A stretch of DNA of 60,000 nt from Antedon mediterranea (lineage: Eukaryota > Echinodermata > Crinoidea > Comatulida > Antedonidae): the NCBI RefSeq assembly GCF_964355755.1, contig NC_092670.1, forward strand, positions 31,175,795-31,235,794, written 5' to 3'. Below the pieces are notes generated by a model, which made no database searches, was not told the DNA's origin, and worked only from the letters and a program-made list of their open reading frames with translations. Numbering within the stretch: the first letter of the stretch is position 1; every line of letters starts with the position of its first letter. The position numbers were made by a program, and so were the translations under genes. Positions 12,051 to 22,661 of this stretch are shown here, one piece after another.

Positions 12051-12160
12051 ATAGTCGGAGCTGCGTCCCAACAATCCAATTCTTTAGCTTATTATCGCAT
12101 TTTGTAGATTATAAAATTCTCTAATAGGGATTTTAAATGCAAGACTGTTCAATTTTTTTT
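12051..12160. repeat. Right subterminal direct repeat
   Basis: ATAGTCGGAGCTGCGTCCCA matches the left copy at 3421 with two mismatches in 20, and the later words (attataaaattctctaatag, ctgttcaatttttttt) follow in the same order and orientation. Confidence 0.6.
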
Positions 12161-12399
12161 TATATTTTATTTTTACATGTTTTTAGGGTACAAATTCGTA
12201 AAAAAGACATCGGTCGTTTTTGCCATTAAAGTACACATTATAGGTTTGGTCAAAGTCGTTAAATTTTACATCACAATATATAACAACTATATATAAAAGT
12301 ATTCCACTGATAACATTTGATTCATAAACTACTAAATTAACAAATAATGTGTTTTTCTAATACCCCAAAATTTGGTAATTTTGAACTAATTTCGAAAAG

Positions 12400-12456
12400 T
12401 AGGGCGCCCTCTCCGAGTCGAAATTTGACACGATTTGACGACTGGCTTTCCTACTG
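12400..12456. repeat. Right terminal inverted repeat region
   Basis: Ends TGGCTTTCCTACTG, the complement of the left CAGTGGGAAAGCCA with one difference. Preceding words (ACACGATTT, AGTCGAAA, GGGCGCCCTC) mirror the left end. Confidence 0.8.
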
Positions 12457-13874
12457 GTATAATGTCATAAACCACATTTGCTGTTACATAATAATAAAGA
12501 CATAAGTTATTTTTTATCTAGATTTCATTATAAATCATGTGTATAATATATACACTAAGAAATAAATTTGAACAAACAATACGGATAATAAAAAAAAAAA
12601 TCTTATTTCGTTTCCCAAGGTGAGACTCGATCTCGGTACCTTGAGTGCCATAGACACGAGCACACACCACCGAGCCATACACAACTGACTAAAAATTGTA
12701 GAAAAATTCCTCCGTCTATTTACTATGCAGTAACCACCAGATAGATTATTACATACCGCAATGAATTATAATTTTTTACTATGATGACATCTCTAAAAAT
12801 GTACAACAATGATGCATTGTCAAACTATATACTTTTAACTTTAATATATGAACTTTTGAAGGAAGAAAGTTAATGTTAAGTTTGTTATTTTGGCCTAAGA
12901 AAATGTCATAATTTGTTTGATTGTCGAAATGAATTTTTTTTAATTTAATATGCAATTAATTATGGCTTAATCAACTTTTGTTCCCTTAGTTTAATAATAA
13001 ATCATACATAAGATACATACACTTCAAGAAAATGAAATAAAAAATATGTGTTCCCGAGCATTCTGACGATCTATATTAATTTTAAAATTTAGCATATTTT
13101 CACCATTTTGTTAACTTACACGTGCGTAGCCTGTCACTTTTGACGTGCTCGTATAAGGCAATTTCGCGTTGAAAAGTGAATAAAATATGATGATATTATT
13201 AAAGAAAGGTTGTACAACCGAAATCGGACAAAAAGAGTGCGCATTAACGTATAACGCGCAGTGCGCGTGCAGAAATCTGCGCACTCATGGCAATTTTTTA
13301 AACGCTTAAAATTGCCTGAAACGTACTCTAATTTCATCGAAAATAAATTTTGACAATTTTGAACATTTTAAGCACGCGTACGCAAGCGTTATATGCGCTA
13401 CGCACGTAAGTGTATTGCCATGTGATGAAATATGACCTGAAATTTATGAGTACCAAATTTTGTTTAATTGTGATTCATGCTTGTGAAGATATGATTACAA
13501 ACGTGATTTCGTAAAATCGCGCGTAGACCGCGTAATTTTTGATTACGCATCGTGAAAATATAACCACATCGATTCCTGGCTATAAGGAATACACTCTGAA
13601 AAATTGACTTAGATAGATGAAACTGATGCCAAGATAATTCACGGACAAAATAGTGCTAAGGAAAGAATAAATAAAGAAACTAGATTTAATTCGTCACTAT
13701 GACGAATTATTGGTTATATGCATTGATTTAAATAAAGATAATTGATTGATTTAAGATATTTTGATTGATTGATTTTCTCAGAATCTTTAGTTATTTATAA
13801 TATGTGATAGGATCTTGCTAACGCAAATACAATAGCCGGTATCATAATCCGATCAAAGATCCTTCTGCGTATAT
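12457..13874. repeat. 1.4-kb tandem repeat, unit 2
   Basis: Starts with the right GTAT and AATGTCATAAACCACATTTG and runs to the next AATGTC at 13875. It is about 95% like units 1 and 4 by eye. It carries the minus-strand tRNA-like segment at about 12613-12688. Short frames in the CpG-rich block recur in unit 4 but show no protein family features. Confidence 0.88.
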
Positions 13875-15267
13875 AATGTCATAAACCACATTTTGTGTTT
13901 TTAAATAAATTTCATTATAAATCATCTGTATAATCAATACACTAAGAAATACAATTGAACAAACAATACGGATAATAAAAAAAAATCTTATTTCGTTTCG
14001 TTTCCCAAGGTGAGACTCGAACTCGGTACCTTGAATGCTATAGACACGAGCACAGACCATCGAGCCATACACAACTGACTAAAAGTTGGAGAAAAATTCC
14101 TCCGTGTATTTACTATGCAGTAACCACTTTGGTGCAGATAGATTATTACATACCGCAATGAATTATAATGTTTTACTATGATGACATCTTTAAAAATTTA
14201 AAAAGATGATGCACTGTCAAACTATATACTTTTAACTTTAATATATGAACTTCTTAAGGAAGAAAGTTAATGTTAAGTTTGTTATTTCGGCCTAAGAAAA
14301 TTTTATAATTTGTTTGATTGTCGAAATTAATTTTTGTAAATTTAATTTGCCATTAATGATGACTTAATCAACTTTTGTTCTCTTGATTTCATAATAAATC
14401 ATACATATGATACATACACTTCAAGAAAATGAAATAAAAAACGGGGGTTCCCGAGAATTCTAACGATATATATTAATTTTAAAATTTAGCATATTTTCAC
14501 CATTTTGTTAACTTACACGTGCGTAGCCTGTCACTTTTGACGTACTCGTATAACGCTGTTTGGCGTTGAAAAGTTAATACAATATGATGATATTGTTAAA
14601 GAAAGGTTATACAACAGTAATCGGACAAAAACAGTGCGCAATTACGTTTGACGCGCAGTGCGCGTGCAAAAATCTGCGCACTTATGGCAATTTTTAAACG
14701 CTTAAAATTGCCTGAAACGTACTCTAATTTCATCGAAAATAAATTCTGACAATTTTGAACATTTTAAGCGCGCGTACGCATGCGTTATATGCGCTACGCA
14801 CGTAATTGTATTGCCATATGATAAAATATGACCTGAAATTTATGAGTACCAAATTTTGTTTAAAAGTGATTCATGCTTGTGAAGATATGATTACAAACGT
14901 GATTTCGTTAAATCGCGCGTAGACCGCGTAATGTTTGATTGCGCACCGTGAAAACATAACCACATCGATTCCTGGCCATAAGGAATATACTCTGAAAAAT
15001 TGACTTAGTTAGATGAAACTGATACCAAGATAATTGACGGACAAATAGTGCTAAGGAAAGAATAAATAAATAAACTAGATTTAATTCGTCACTATGACGA
15101 ATTATAGGTTATATGCATTGATTTAAATAAAGATAATTGATTTTTAAAAGATATTTTGATTCATTGATTTTCTCAGATTCTTTAATTATTTATAATATAT
15201 GATAGGACCTTGCTAACGCGAATACCATAGCCGGTATCACAATCCGATCAAAGATCCCTCTGCGTAT
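13875..15267. repeat. 1.4-kb tandem repeat, unit 3
   Basis: A head-to-tail copy of 1,393 bp. The first 90 bases are more diverged than in unit 4, whereas the body matches unit 1 best. Its start shows the empty insertion site of the 9.4-kb transposon (CTTCTGCGTAT then AATGTC with a two-base difference). Confidence 0.9.
14004..14080 (-). other. tRNA-like segment inside the 1.4-kb repeat (best copy)
   Basis: On the minus strand GTTGTGTATGGCTCGATGG resembles the 5' end and A box of a tRNA gene, and CCGAGTTCGAGTCTCACC resembles the T arm with the B box. The acceptor stem does not pair, so this is a tRNA-derived promoter or SINE relic and not a functional tRNA. The same piece occurs in the other three units. 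Confidence 0.5.
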
Positions 15268-16496
15268 AATGTCATAAACCACATTTGCTGTTACATAATA
15301 ATAAAGACATAAGTTATTTTTTATCTAGATTTCATTATAAATCATGTGTATAATATATACACTAAGAAATAAATTTGAACAAACAATACGGATAATAAAA
15401 AAAAAATCTTATTTCGTTTCCCAAGGTGAGACTCGATCTCGGTACCTTGAGTGCCATAGACACGAGCACACACTACCGAGCCATACACAACTGACTAAAA
15501 ATTGTAGAAAAATTCCTCCGTGTATTTACTATGCAGTAACCACTTTGGTGCAGATAGATTATTACATACCGCAATGAATTATAATTTTTTACTATGATGA
15601 CATCTCTAAAAATGTACAAAAAGGATGCACTGTCAAACTATATACTTTTAACTTTAATATATGAACTTTTGAAGGAAGAAAGTTAATGTTAAGTTTGTTA
15701 TTTTGGCCTAAGAAAATGTCATAATTTGTTTGATTGTCGAAATGAATTTTTTTAAATTTAATATGCAATTAATTATGGCTTAATCAACTTTTGTTCCCTT
15801 AGTTTAATAATAAATCATACATAAGATACATACAGTTCAAGAAAATGAAATAAAAAATATGTGTTCCCGAGCATTCTGACGATCTATATTAATTTTAAAA
15901 TTTAGCATATTTTCACCATTTTGTTAACTTACACGTGCGTAGCCTGTCACTTTTGACGTGCTCGTATAAGGCAATTACGCGTTGAAAAGTGAATAAAATA
16001 TGATGATATTATTAAAGAAAGGTTGTACAACCGAAATCGGACAAAAAGAGTGCGTATTAACGTATAACGCGCAGTGCGCGTGCAAAAATCTGCGCACTCA
16101 TGGCAATTTTTTAAACGCTTAAAATTGCCTGAAACGTACTCTAATTTCATCGAAAATAAATTTTGACAATTTTGAACATTTTAAGCGCGCGTACGCAAGC
16201 GTTATATGCGCTACGCACGTAATTGTATTGCCATATGATGAAATATGACCTGAAATTTATGAGTACCAAATTTTGTTTAATTGTGATTCATGCTTGTGAA
16301 GATGTGATTACAAACGTGATTTCGTAAAATCGCGCGTAGACCGCGTAATTTTTGATTACGCATCGTGAAAATATAACCACATCGATTCCTGGCCATAAGG
16401 AATATACTCTGAAAAATTGACTTAGATAGATGAAACTGATATCAAGATAATTCACGGACAAAATAGTGCTAAGGAAAGAATAAATAAATAAATAAA
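15268..16496. repeat. 1.4-kb tandem repeat, unit 4 (3' end replaced)
   Basis: Matches unit 2 closely until aaggaaagaataaataaataaata, where the expected end is replaced by the AAAT microsatellite and hairpin cluster. It carries the tRNA-like segment at about 15420-15495. Confidence 0.88.
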
Positions 16497-16497
16497 G

Positions 16498-16546
16498 ATT
16501 TTGACAGAATCAAGAGGTTATATGCATGATAATGCATATAACCTAA

Positions 16547-16589
<43 letters not shown>

Positions 16590-16749
16590 AGATTCTGACA
16601 GAATCAAGAGGTTATATGCATATCATGCATATAACCTAATAAATAAAGATTTTGACAGAATCAAGAGGTTATATGCATGAATGCATATAACCTAATAAAG
16701 ATTTTGACAGAATCAAGAGGTTATATGCATGATAATGCATATAACCTAA
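16498..16749. repeat. Four perfect hairpins in an (AAAT)n tract
   Basis: The unit TTTTGACAGAATCAAG plus a palindrome occurs four times. Palindromes with 13-bp arms AGGTTATATGCAT and ATGCATATAACCT lie at 16515-16544, 16609-16637, 16666-16693 and 16718-16747, with spacers GATA, ATC, GA and GATA. An AAAT microsatellite (about 16545-16588) separates the first two. The arm word occurs once, unpaired, in each 1.4-kb unit, so the cluster probably grew from that sequence. Confidence 0.93.
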
Positions 16750-16785
16750 ATAGTATAAGAAAATTAAAATGCTGCTATGGCTGTT

Positions 16786-17829
16786 TTAATTTAGGTCGGG
16801 TAATTTAAATCCTGTAAACACCGGGTCATCTCCAGGTGGTGGGAAATGTGCTCTTATGCAAGAGACAACACAAGACGGAAGCACTATACGGATATTTTTT
16901 CCGACATATCCATGTATCCATCGGGCATACTGTCTGTACGATATGTGACGGTACTTTTTGTTTTTTGGTCCGTTATAGATAACTTTCTTATCATAGTGTT
17001 GCTTATACGAAAGCCATGCTACTTCCAGCACCCAAGGGTCAAGAGCAACAGACTTGAAACCTGGATGATTTGTGATGCAGGAGAATGGAGCATCATAGTT
17101 GAACAGATTGACATTGTCTTCAAGTTTAGCACTTGTGTTTTCGCACTCCTTGCAGCAGATGCACTCTTCCCCTGAGCCCATGATTTGGCAATGTTCACAG
17201 GAACACCTGAACAAGATGAAAACATGTATTTAGTCATTATAAAACTAATTATTATGATTATAATTAGTTGATCATATCAGCAGTCACTCAAGCAAGTGAA
17301 ATTCAAATGCCCATTTGAACTATGACCAGAATATTAATACTTTAGGCCTAGTCTATCTATTATTATAACCAAACCCAAGCCCAAGGAGTAGCCTATTATT
17401 AAACCACCGTCCCAAATCCGACCCATCTAATAATCATCAAACAAATTACGATGGGGACTTTATATTAACGTATGGCATCTCACAAAATTTGAAAAAAAAA
17501 AAAACCGATTGTATATTTAGAATTTAGAAACACTGAGGTAGCTCTAGCTTTGATTGATTAATTAGGCCTAGCCCAATCAAGCAGACGCTTCACTACAACA
17601 ACCACAAGGGGAACACCTACCATTCTAAATTATCCAGGCGTGCAGCCATCATGTCAACATCTTCACCTTGGGCTTCTTCATCAATGTCTTGTAATTCATG
17701 TTCCTCAAAACGTGGTTCGAAATTATATGGTATTATAAGGCCAGTACCATTTTCCTCATCACTTGATGATGAACTACTACTACTAGGTCTATCTGATGAA
17801 ACACTTTCTAAATCGCTTTCGGAATCCAT
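16786..17829 (-). CDS. P2X7 C-terminal (ballast) domain-like protein, two exons
   Basis: Exon 1 is 17829-17621 (start MDSESDLESVSS; Ser/Asp/Glu-rich, disordered) and ends GAATG|GTAGGT. Exon 2 is 17206-16786, after CTTGTTCAG. The join is in frame (LDNLEW then CSCEHC) and gives 209 residues. Exon 2 has Cys pairs CSCEHC and CICCKEC, then DPWVLEVAWLSY, KYRHISYRQYARW and KNIRIVLPSCVVSCIRAHFP. This is the pattern of the intracellular C-terminal domain of P2X purinoceptor 7, which in many invertebrates exists as free-standing proteins without the channel. No membrane segment is present, so it is not a receptor. Function is unknown; a DNA- or nucleotide-binding role would be a guess. Confidence 0.8.
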
Positions 17830-17960
17830 AACAAATATTCAGTAAGCTTGTTGTGATCGCCGCGGGGTGTGTTATAAGGCGCAAGATGCAGGTTAGTTCC
17901 TCCTCGCGATCGTCGGTGTTCTGGCTGTGACGTCACATACAAATGTCGAAAGGTAACATT
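17830..17960 (-). promoter_or_regulatory. CpG-rich promoter region with CRE palindrome
   Basis: Directly upstream of the ATG the sequence turns CpG-rich (cgccgcgg, ctcgcgatcgtcgg). It contains a perfect CRE/ATF octamer TGACGTCA at 17928-17935. No TATA box sits at the expected distance. Use as a promoter is inferred from position. Confidence 0.5.
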
Positions 17961-18111
17961 TCGTGACCAAATAACGACACACATATTGCTTTTTTTTCCA
18001 TATATATAACAATTTATTATTGAAACTCAATTTAACACAGTATCTACATATATTATTCTTGATACTGATAATAGTAAATGTCGTATTTGTCGAAAGTGTG
18101 GCACTAGCACT

Positions 18112-18869
18112 TTAAGTTGGTTCCTACCCTACCCACCCGAAGTTGTTGTTGATCCTTCGTACCACCGTAGGCCTATCTTCTACTGGCTTTACAACGCTAC
18201 TCATGCCAGTGAGAGAAGGGTGATGATGTGGGTGGTTCCCGGGGTGGTTTAACTGCAATAATAAAGATTTGTACATAATATACGCCCGCGGCGACAGAAA
18301 ATGGTAGCTCATTATTATCCGTTAAAAAAAATCTATATCCAACCTCTGCAGCACAGATTGAAGAAAAAAATGGATCGAATTTCTGTTATGAGTATACAGC
18401 ACTTGCCTTTACGACGCCTGAGGGAATAGACACTTGTGGAACAGAGATTGGAATGTTCCATTCATCGCAAATCAATACATTTGTATAAACGTATATTAAA
18501 TCTATCAAAATAGTATTTTTTAAAGAAAATCGGACTGTCTTCAACATTATGATGCTGTACTCGAGCTGTTCAACCGGTTTTCAGCCATTAAAAACAATTA
18601 TCGTAGGAGGAGATAGGAAAATGCGAAGCATCCTCGTATTATCGTCTGCGGGTATTTTTCAAGACGGACATCCATTAGACAGTTGAACCTAAATTCGTTT
18701 TAATCGTCAATAACTAATTATCGAACTCAATTTAATTAGTAAACAGGGTTACATCAGGTGGTTAAAATCAGTACCGAAAGTACGAACCAACTTTATATAC
18801 CATCGAGTAAACATTCTAGAAATAACGCGCGATTTACCAAATTTTGCCCTTACGTAAATTTATATATAG
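18112..18869 (+). repeat. Dispersed 0.75-kb repeat, left copy (inverted partner at 28092)
   Basis: From TTAAGTTGGTTCCTACCC to ACGTAAATTTATATATAGA this stretch is the reverse complement of 28092-28888, with scattered substitutions and small indels. A third, shorter copy lies near 32047. There is no convincing open frame; the short peptides seen are chance frames. Confidence 0.85.
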
Positions 18870-19173
18870 ACGATTTAAGTGCCTGTCGTAATTGTGTACG
18901 TAACGTTTTACATTCGTTATCAAACCATTGATTATTATGTTTTGTATCCGTGTATATATTTCTAATTGTTTTAATCTTTCCTTGGATGTATATTATTTCA
19001 GTAATTTTGTTTATTAGAGTATTACTGTCGTCTGTTTCTGAACTTTTAATTACATCATTTATTTGTTTATCAATTTCTTTACTCTTAATGGAATCATCGT
19101 CTATTGTTATCTTCTCATCCCAGATAAAAGGACATGTTTGGCATATTTTGCATGTTGTATTTACTATATTAGT

Positions 19174-19616
19174 TTTTAGTCGCGTGGAAGCGACTCTATA
19201 GTTCACTATGTCGGTCGGTCGGTCTGTCGGTCTGTCGGTCTGTCGGTCCGGTATCACTATGCGTTTTATCGCTTTCTGACATTATCTTGATATCAGTTTA
19301 ATCTAGCTAAGTCAATTTTTCACAGTACATTCCTTATGGCCAGGAATCGATGTGGTTATGTTTTCACGGTGGGCAATAAAAAATTACGCGGTCTACGCAC
19401 GATTTAACGAAATCACATTTGTGGCAAGGCAAATGTGTATCCTGCTCCTTTGTTTGGTCACCTAGGTAGGGGTCCGGGACCGCGACAGAACGACAACGGA
19501 TGGGGACCCTCCAAAGAAATTGCATTTTATTTTTCAGGAATTTGTATGATTTATTTTCTTTTTTATTTTTAAATGCGCCTTGAGCACTCTGGAGTGGTAT
19601 GTGCGCTATAAAAATC

Positions 19617-19648
<32 letters not shown>

Positions 19649-20220
19649 CATATCTTCACAACCATGAATCACAATTAAATAAAATTTCAGGGCATAAATC
19701 ATCATATGGCAATACAATTACGTGCGTAGCGCATGTAACGCATGCGTACGCGCGCTTAAAATTTTCAAAATTTATTTTCGATGAAATAAGAGTACGTTTC
19801 AGGCAATTTTAAGCGTTTACAAAATTGCCATGAGTCACAAAGCCACAAAGTTACGCGCGCACGCGCATTTAAAATTTTAAAATGCGCAAAATTCATTTTT
19901 AATCAACTTTCTACGCGTTTCTTGTCATTTTGAGCATGTCAAAAATTCCCATACGCGCGCAAATTTTTACGCGCGTGGTGCGCACGTAGCGTTAAATACA
20001 TACTCTTTTCTTTTCTAATAATTTTACCATCTTTTAAACAATTTCGAATTAAAATTACGTCATACGAGCACGTCGAATTGGATAATTTGTGCACGTTTTT
20101 GATGAAAATGTTAAAAAAATCGTCAAAATTATGCCTTTTTAGTCGCGTGGACGCGACTATAGTTCACTATGTCGGTCGGTCTGTCTGTCGGTCTGTCTGT
20201 CGGTCCGGTATCATTATGCA
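19174..20220. repeat. Composite insert with terminal GTCGGTCGGTC direct repeats
   Basis: An 80-90-bp block (AGTCGCGTGG, a GCGACT hairpin arm, TATAGTTCACTATGTCGG, then a GTCGGTCTG tract and CCGGTATCA) occurs at 19174-19262 and again, same orientation, at 20139-20220. Between them is a reverse-orientation copy of part of the 1.4-kb tandem repeat (about 19262-19860), itself carrying a SINE-like insertion. Confidence 0.75.
19431..19647 (+). mobile_element. SINE/LINE 3' tail with (ATT)n
   Basis: The repeat matching the 1.4-kb unit breaks after ACATTTGT and resumes at AATCATATCTTCAC. The inserted piece contains GCGCCTTGAGCACTC and GTGCGCTATAAAAATCTTATT followed by (ATT)n, a 3' end typical of L2-like LINEs and their SINE partners in marine animals. 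Confidence 0.65.
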
Positions 20221-20930
20221 TTGTAGCACGCGAGTTAATGGCTGTTGGCCTTGTTAGCTCATGTTTAAAGCTGAATTATATTGGAAGGTGGTCTGATCCA
20301 CATCTATTGCTAATATTAAAGTGTTTAAAGAAATTGTCCAGTAATAGGTTTTCACTTGCAATTACATAATCGTTTACACTTTTGCCTTGATGACCTAGAA
20401 ACGTGAAGAATCCGATTCCATTGTCATTTCCAACCCGACTATTTAGAATTCGCATTTTAAAATTTTTACAGAAGTCCAGTACAGTAGTATCATTCCATAA
20501 GAGTTTGTAATTTTATCCATAGATATTCGTTTAGATGTGTATAGATCTGGAGGGTCATTAATGTCAATGTTTTCGGATTGCATTTTGCTATTAAAATCAT
20601 CGAGTTCAGCCGTCCTCGAGTTAAAATCTCCAGAAAAGATAAAACTGCTTTTACCATATTTAAGTTTAAATTGAATACGATCTAATTCTAGTTGTTGGTA
20701 GGCCTATATGTCGAATTTAAAGTTTGAAACTGCTGGAGGTGCATATACAACTGCTAAAAATAAACCATTCCGTTATATTTTTTTTCTAATGTTAACCAAA
20801 TAATGTATTCGCATTCTCCCTTAATTTCTGCTACGATCATATTGTTTTTAATGTATACACTGAGTCCCCCTGAGTTTCTTATATAATTTTTGTTCCCCTT
20901 TCTTATTTTATTAATACTTTCTTTTTTTTA

Positions 20931-21414
20931 ATATACTTTAGTATAAAGTACAATACCATCACACGGCTAGATTAATTTCCGTACACTGACAATGACAATG
21001 ACAATGATTCTTTATTTCTTTATCGACCCTTCATTTACAAATTGATAATGTTCTAAACATGCGCATTAATAATTGTCTAGCAGAATTTTTCTTAAGTTAG
21101 CAATAGCGCATTCCGTAGTTTTATTAGGTTTTTTATTTCGTTAAGCTTCGATATTAAAATTGAGTTATTCAATTAAATGCGATATTATAGCACAGTTTTA
21201 TTAGCGTAACATAATGATAAAAAAACTCGACTATTTCCCAGCGAATAAATAATAGCAGCGATACGTTAGATTACTTTCCTTACACTGCGGTAATTCACAG
21301 TCACATAACAATTACTTTTAACCATTAACATTGTTTATTAACTGATTGGATAATTACAGATATGTTAAATATTTCGAGAAGCCTTGATGCGTGGTTATAA
21401 TAGTATTTTGGTAT
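20931..21414. other. AT-rich spacer
   Basis: Contains a TGACAA microsatellite (about 20985-21008) followed by TTCTTTATTTCTTTATCG, which may be a retroposon tail. Nothing else is recognisable. Confidence 0.4.
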
Positions 21415-21850
21415 TCATGATGGTGGTGGTGATAGTGTTTGTGGTGGTGATGATGGTGGTGGTGATAGTGTTTGTGGTATTCATGATGGTGGTGGTGATA
21501 GTGTTTGTGGTGGTGATAGTGTTTGTGGTGGTGATAGTGTTTGCGGTGGTGATGATGGTGGTGGTGGTGATAGTGTTTGTGGTGGTGTTGATGGTGTTAA
21601 TAATAGTATTTGTGGTATTCATGATGGTGGTGGTGTTAGTGTTTGTGGTGGTAATGATGATGGTGGTGATATTATTTGTAGTAGTTGTGGTGGTAATGAT
21701 GTTTGTGGTGATAGTGTTTGTGGTGCCGATGGTGGTCTTTGTGATGGTGTTGATGATGATGGTGGTGGAGGTAGTCTCATGGTTGAGGTTGTCTTCGTGG
21801 TCTTGGTTGTCGTGGTAGTTAGTGTGGTGGCCGTGATCGTGATTGTATTG
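21415..21850. repeat. GGT/GAT-rich minisatellite
   Basis: Irregular repeats of GTGGTGGTGATAGTGTTTGT and related words. Frames on both strands stay open because the repeat lacks stops; their products are simple Val/Met or Thr/Ile/Asn strings, so I do not call a gene. Confidence 0.9.
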
Positions 21851-21889
21851 ATGGTCGTTATCAAATCGTTCATTTCTGTACAACAGACG

Positions 21890-22661
21890 ACAACAACTAA
21901 GTGTGTAAGTGTAGAATATAAGTTTTATTCTTTTTTAAATTAATAATTATGACAATAATAATATAATAGTTTAATATTAATTTGATAAACAATCACCTTT
22001 CCCTGCATATTCTGACCTCTTCTCTATCATGTCCGGTGTAGTGACTAGTTTGGGGTAGATATTTCGAAGTCGACACAAAACAAATAGTCGTGTCACGCAC
22101 CGTATCGTATTATATTTAAATTTGTAAAATACGTTTATATTTTAAAAAGCCTAAATAATTTAGCAATTCAAATTGTATTGAGACAAGTTATAATACTGTA
22201 TATACAGCTATAGATATTTTAACATTAAATGATGATAATACAAAACTAGATACAATTATAAACATGAAATTTACATATCTCAGGAAAGATATTTTGCCTA
22301 CTTACAGTATGAGAAAATGTTTAGTAGATACATTCATATCCACTGTACAAAAGTGGCCAGGAATTGCTTCACCTTTCAGTTGTACGTTTCAATGTGAAGC
22401 TGCTGTAATGATGGTCTTTACAATAGCTCATTCCTAAGATAATATTCATCTGCTATTGAGTAGTACAAAACACTGTTATTTATTTATAAATGATTTCACA
22501 GTCAGGTATTCAACCTGTCAGTGGCGGTTTCATCGCTGTTGGTTGTCAATTGAATAAAATAAAAAATAAAAAGTATAATAAAACCTATTTAACCTTGTGG
22601 TCCTCTCTTAAATACAAATAAAATGTTTCTTTTCTTTAAAAGAAACTGTTAATCAACTTTA
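21890..22661. other. AT-rich sequence without recognisable genes
   Basis: No long frame, RNA gene or repeat pair was recognised. A short stretch near 22030-22100 is less AT-rich but has no coding sense. Confidence 0.4.

Larger units (their letters stand above)
3078..12456 (+). mobile_element. Academ-like DNA transposon, 9.4 kb, with TIRs and 4-bp TSD
   Basis: The ends are inverted: left CAGTGGGAAAGCCACTTCG, right (read inward on the minus strand) CAGTAGGAAAGCCAGTCGTC, both followed by AAATCGTGT and CGACT blocks. GTAT is duplicated on each side, and the empty site exists in adjacent repeat units. The element carries a GC-richer 5' region (about 3580-3730), a small 5' exon, one long gene, a poly(A) signal at 10211, a 189-bp tandem array (10491-11280) and direct subterminal repeats (3421 and 12051). 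As I recall it, the Academ superfamily (Kapitonov and Jurka; AcademH, Kojima) has 3-4-bp TSDs and a protein with an XPG nuclease and an eight-cysteine finger, which fits. Integration is seen directly; superfamily assignment is from memory. Confidence 0.88.
18870..20930 (-). pseudogene. LINE remnant (endonuclease and RT-linker) split by nested repeats
   Basis: On the minus strand, 20930-20225 encodes an apurinic-type endonuclease: GGLSVYIKNNM, then FIFSGDFNSRTAEL, then NDYVIASENLL and CGSDHLPI before a stop. The linker toward RT resumes at 19175-18870 (CKICQTCPFIWDEK, NNQWFDNECKTLRTQLRQAL). Between them lies about 1 kb of unrelated repeats (19174-20220). RT itself is missing. Several frame changes and stops make it inactive. 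Confidence 0.75.

Noticed and set aside
3078-12456. Maverick/Polinton or Helitron
   Set aside because: No polymerase B, integrase, capsid, Rep or helicase motifs; TIRs and a 4-bp duplication do not fit either group.
13134-16150. Two near-identical 67-residue minus-strand frames in the 1.4-kb units
   Set aside because: They recur only because the DNA repeats, are disrupted in units 1 and 3, and have no domain features.
16498-16749. CRISPR-like array
   Set aside because: The repeats are palindromes separated by microsatellite DNA, without unique spacers of regular size, and the window is eukaryotic.
19174-20220. Solo LTR pair of a small retroelement
   Set aside because: The direct blocks lack TG...CA ends, a primer-binding site or a target duplication, and the inside is satellite DNA.
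21384-21883. Long frames on both strands (144 and 162 residues)
   Set aside because: They lie in a GGT/GAT minisatellite and encode only Val/Met or Thr/Ile/Asn runs.
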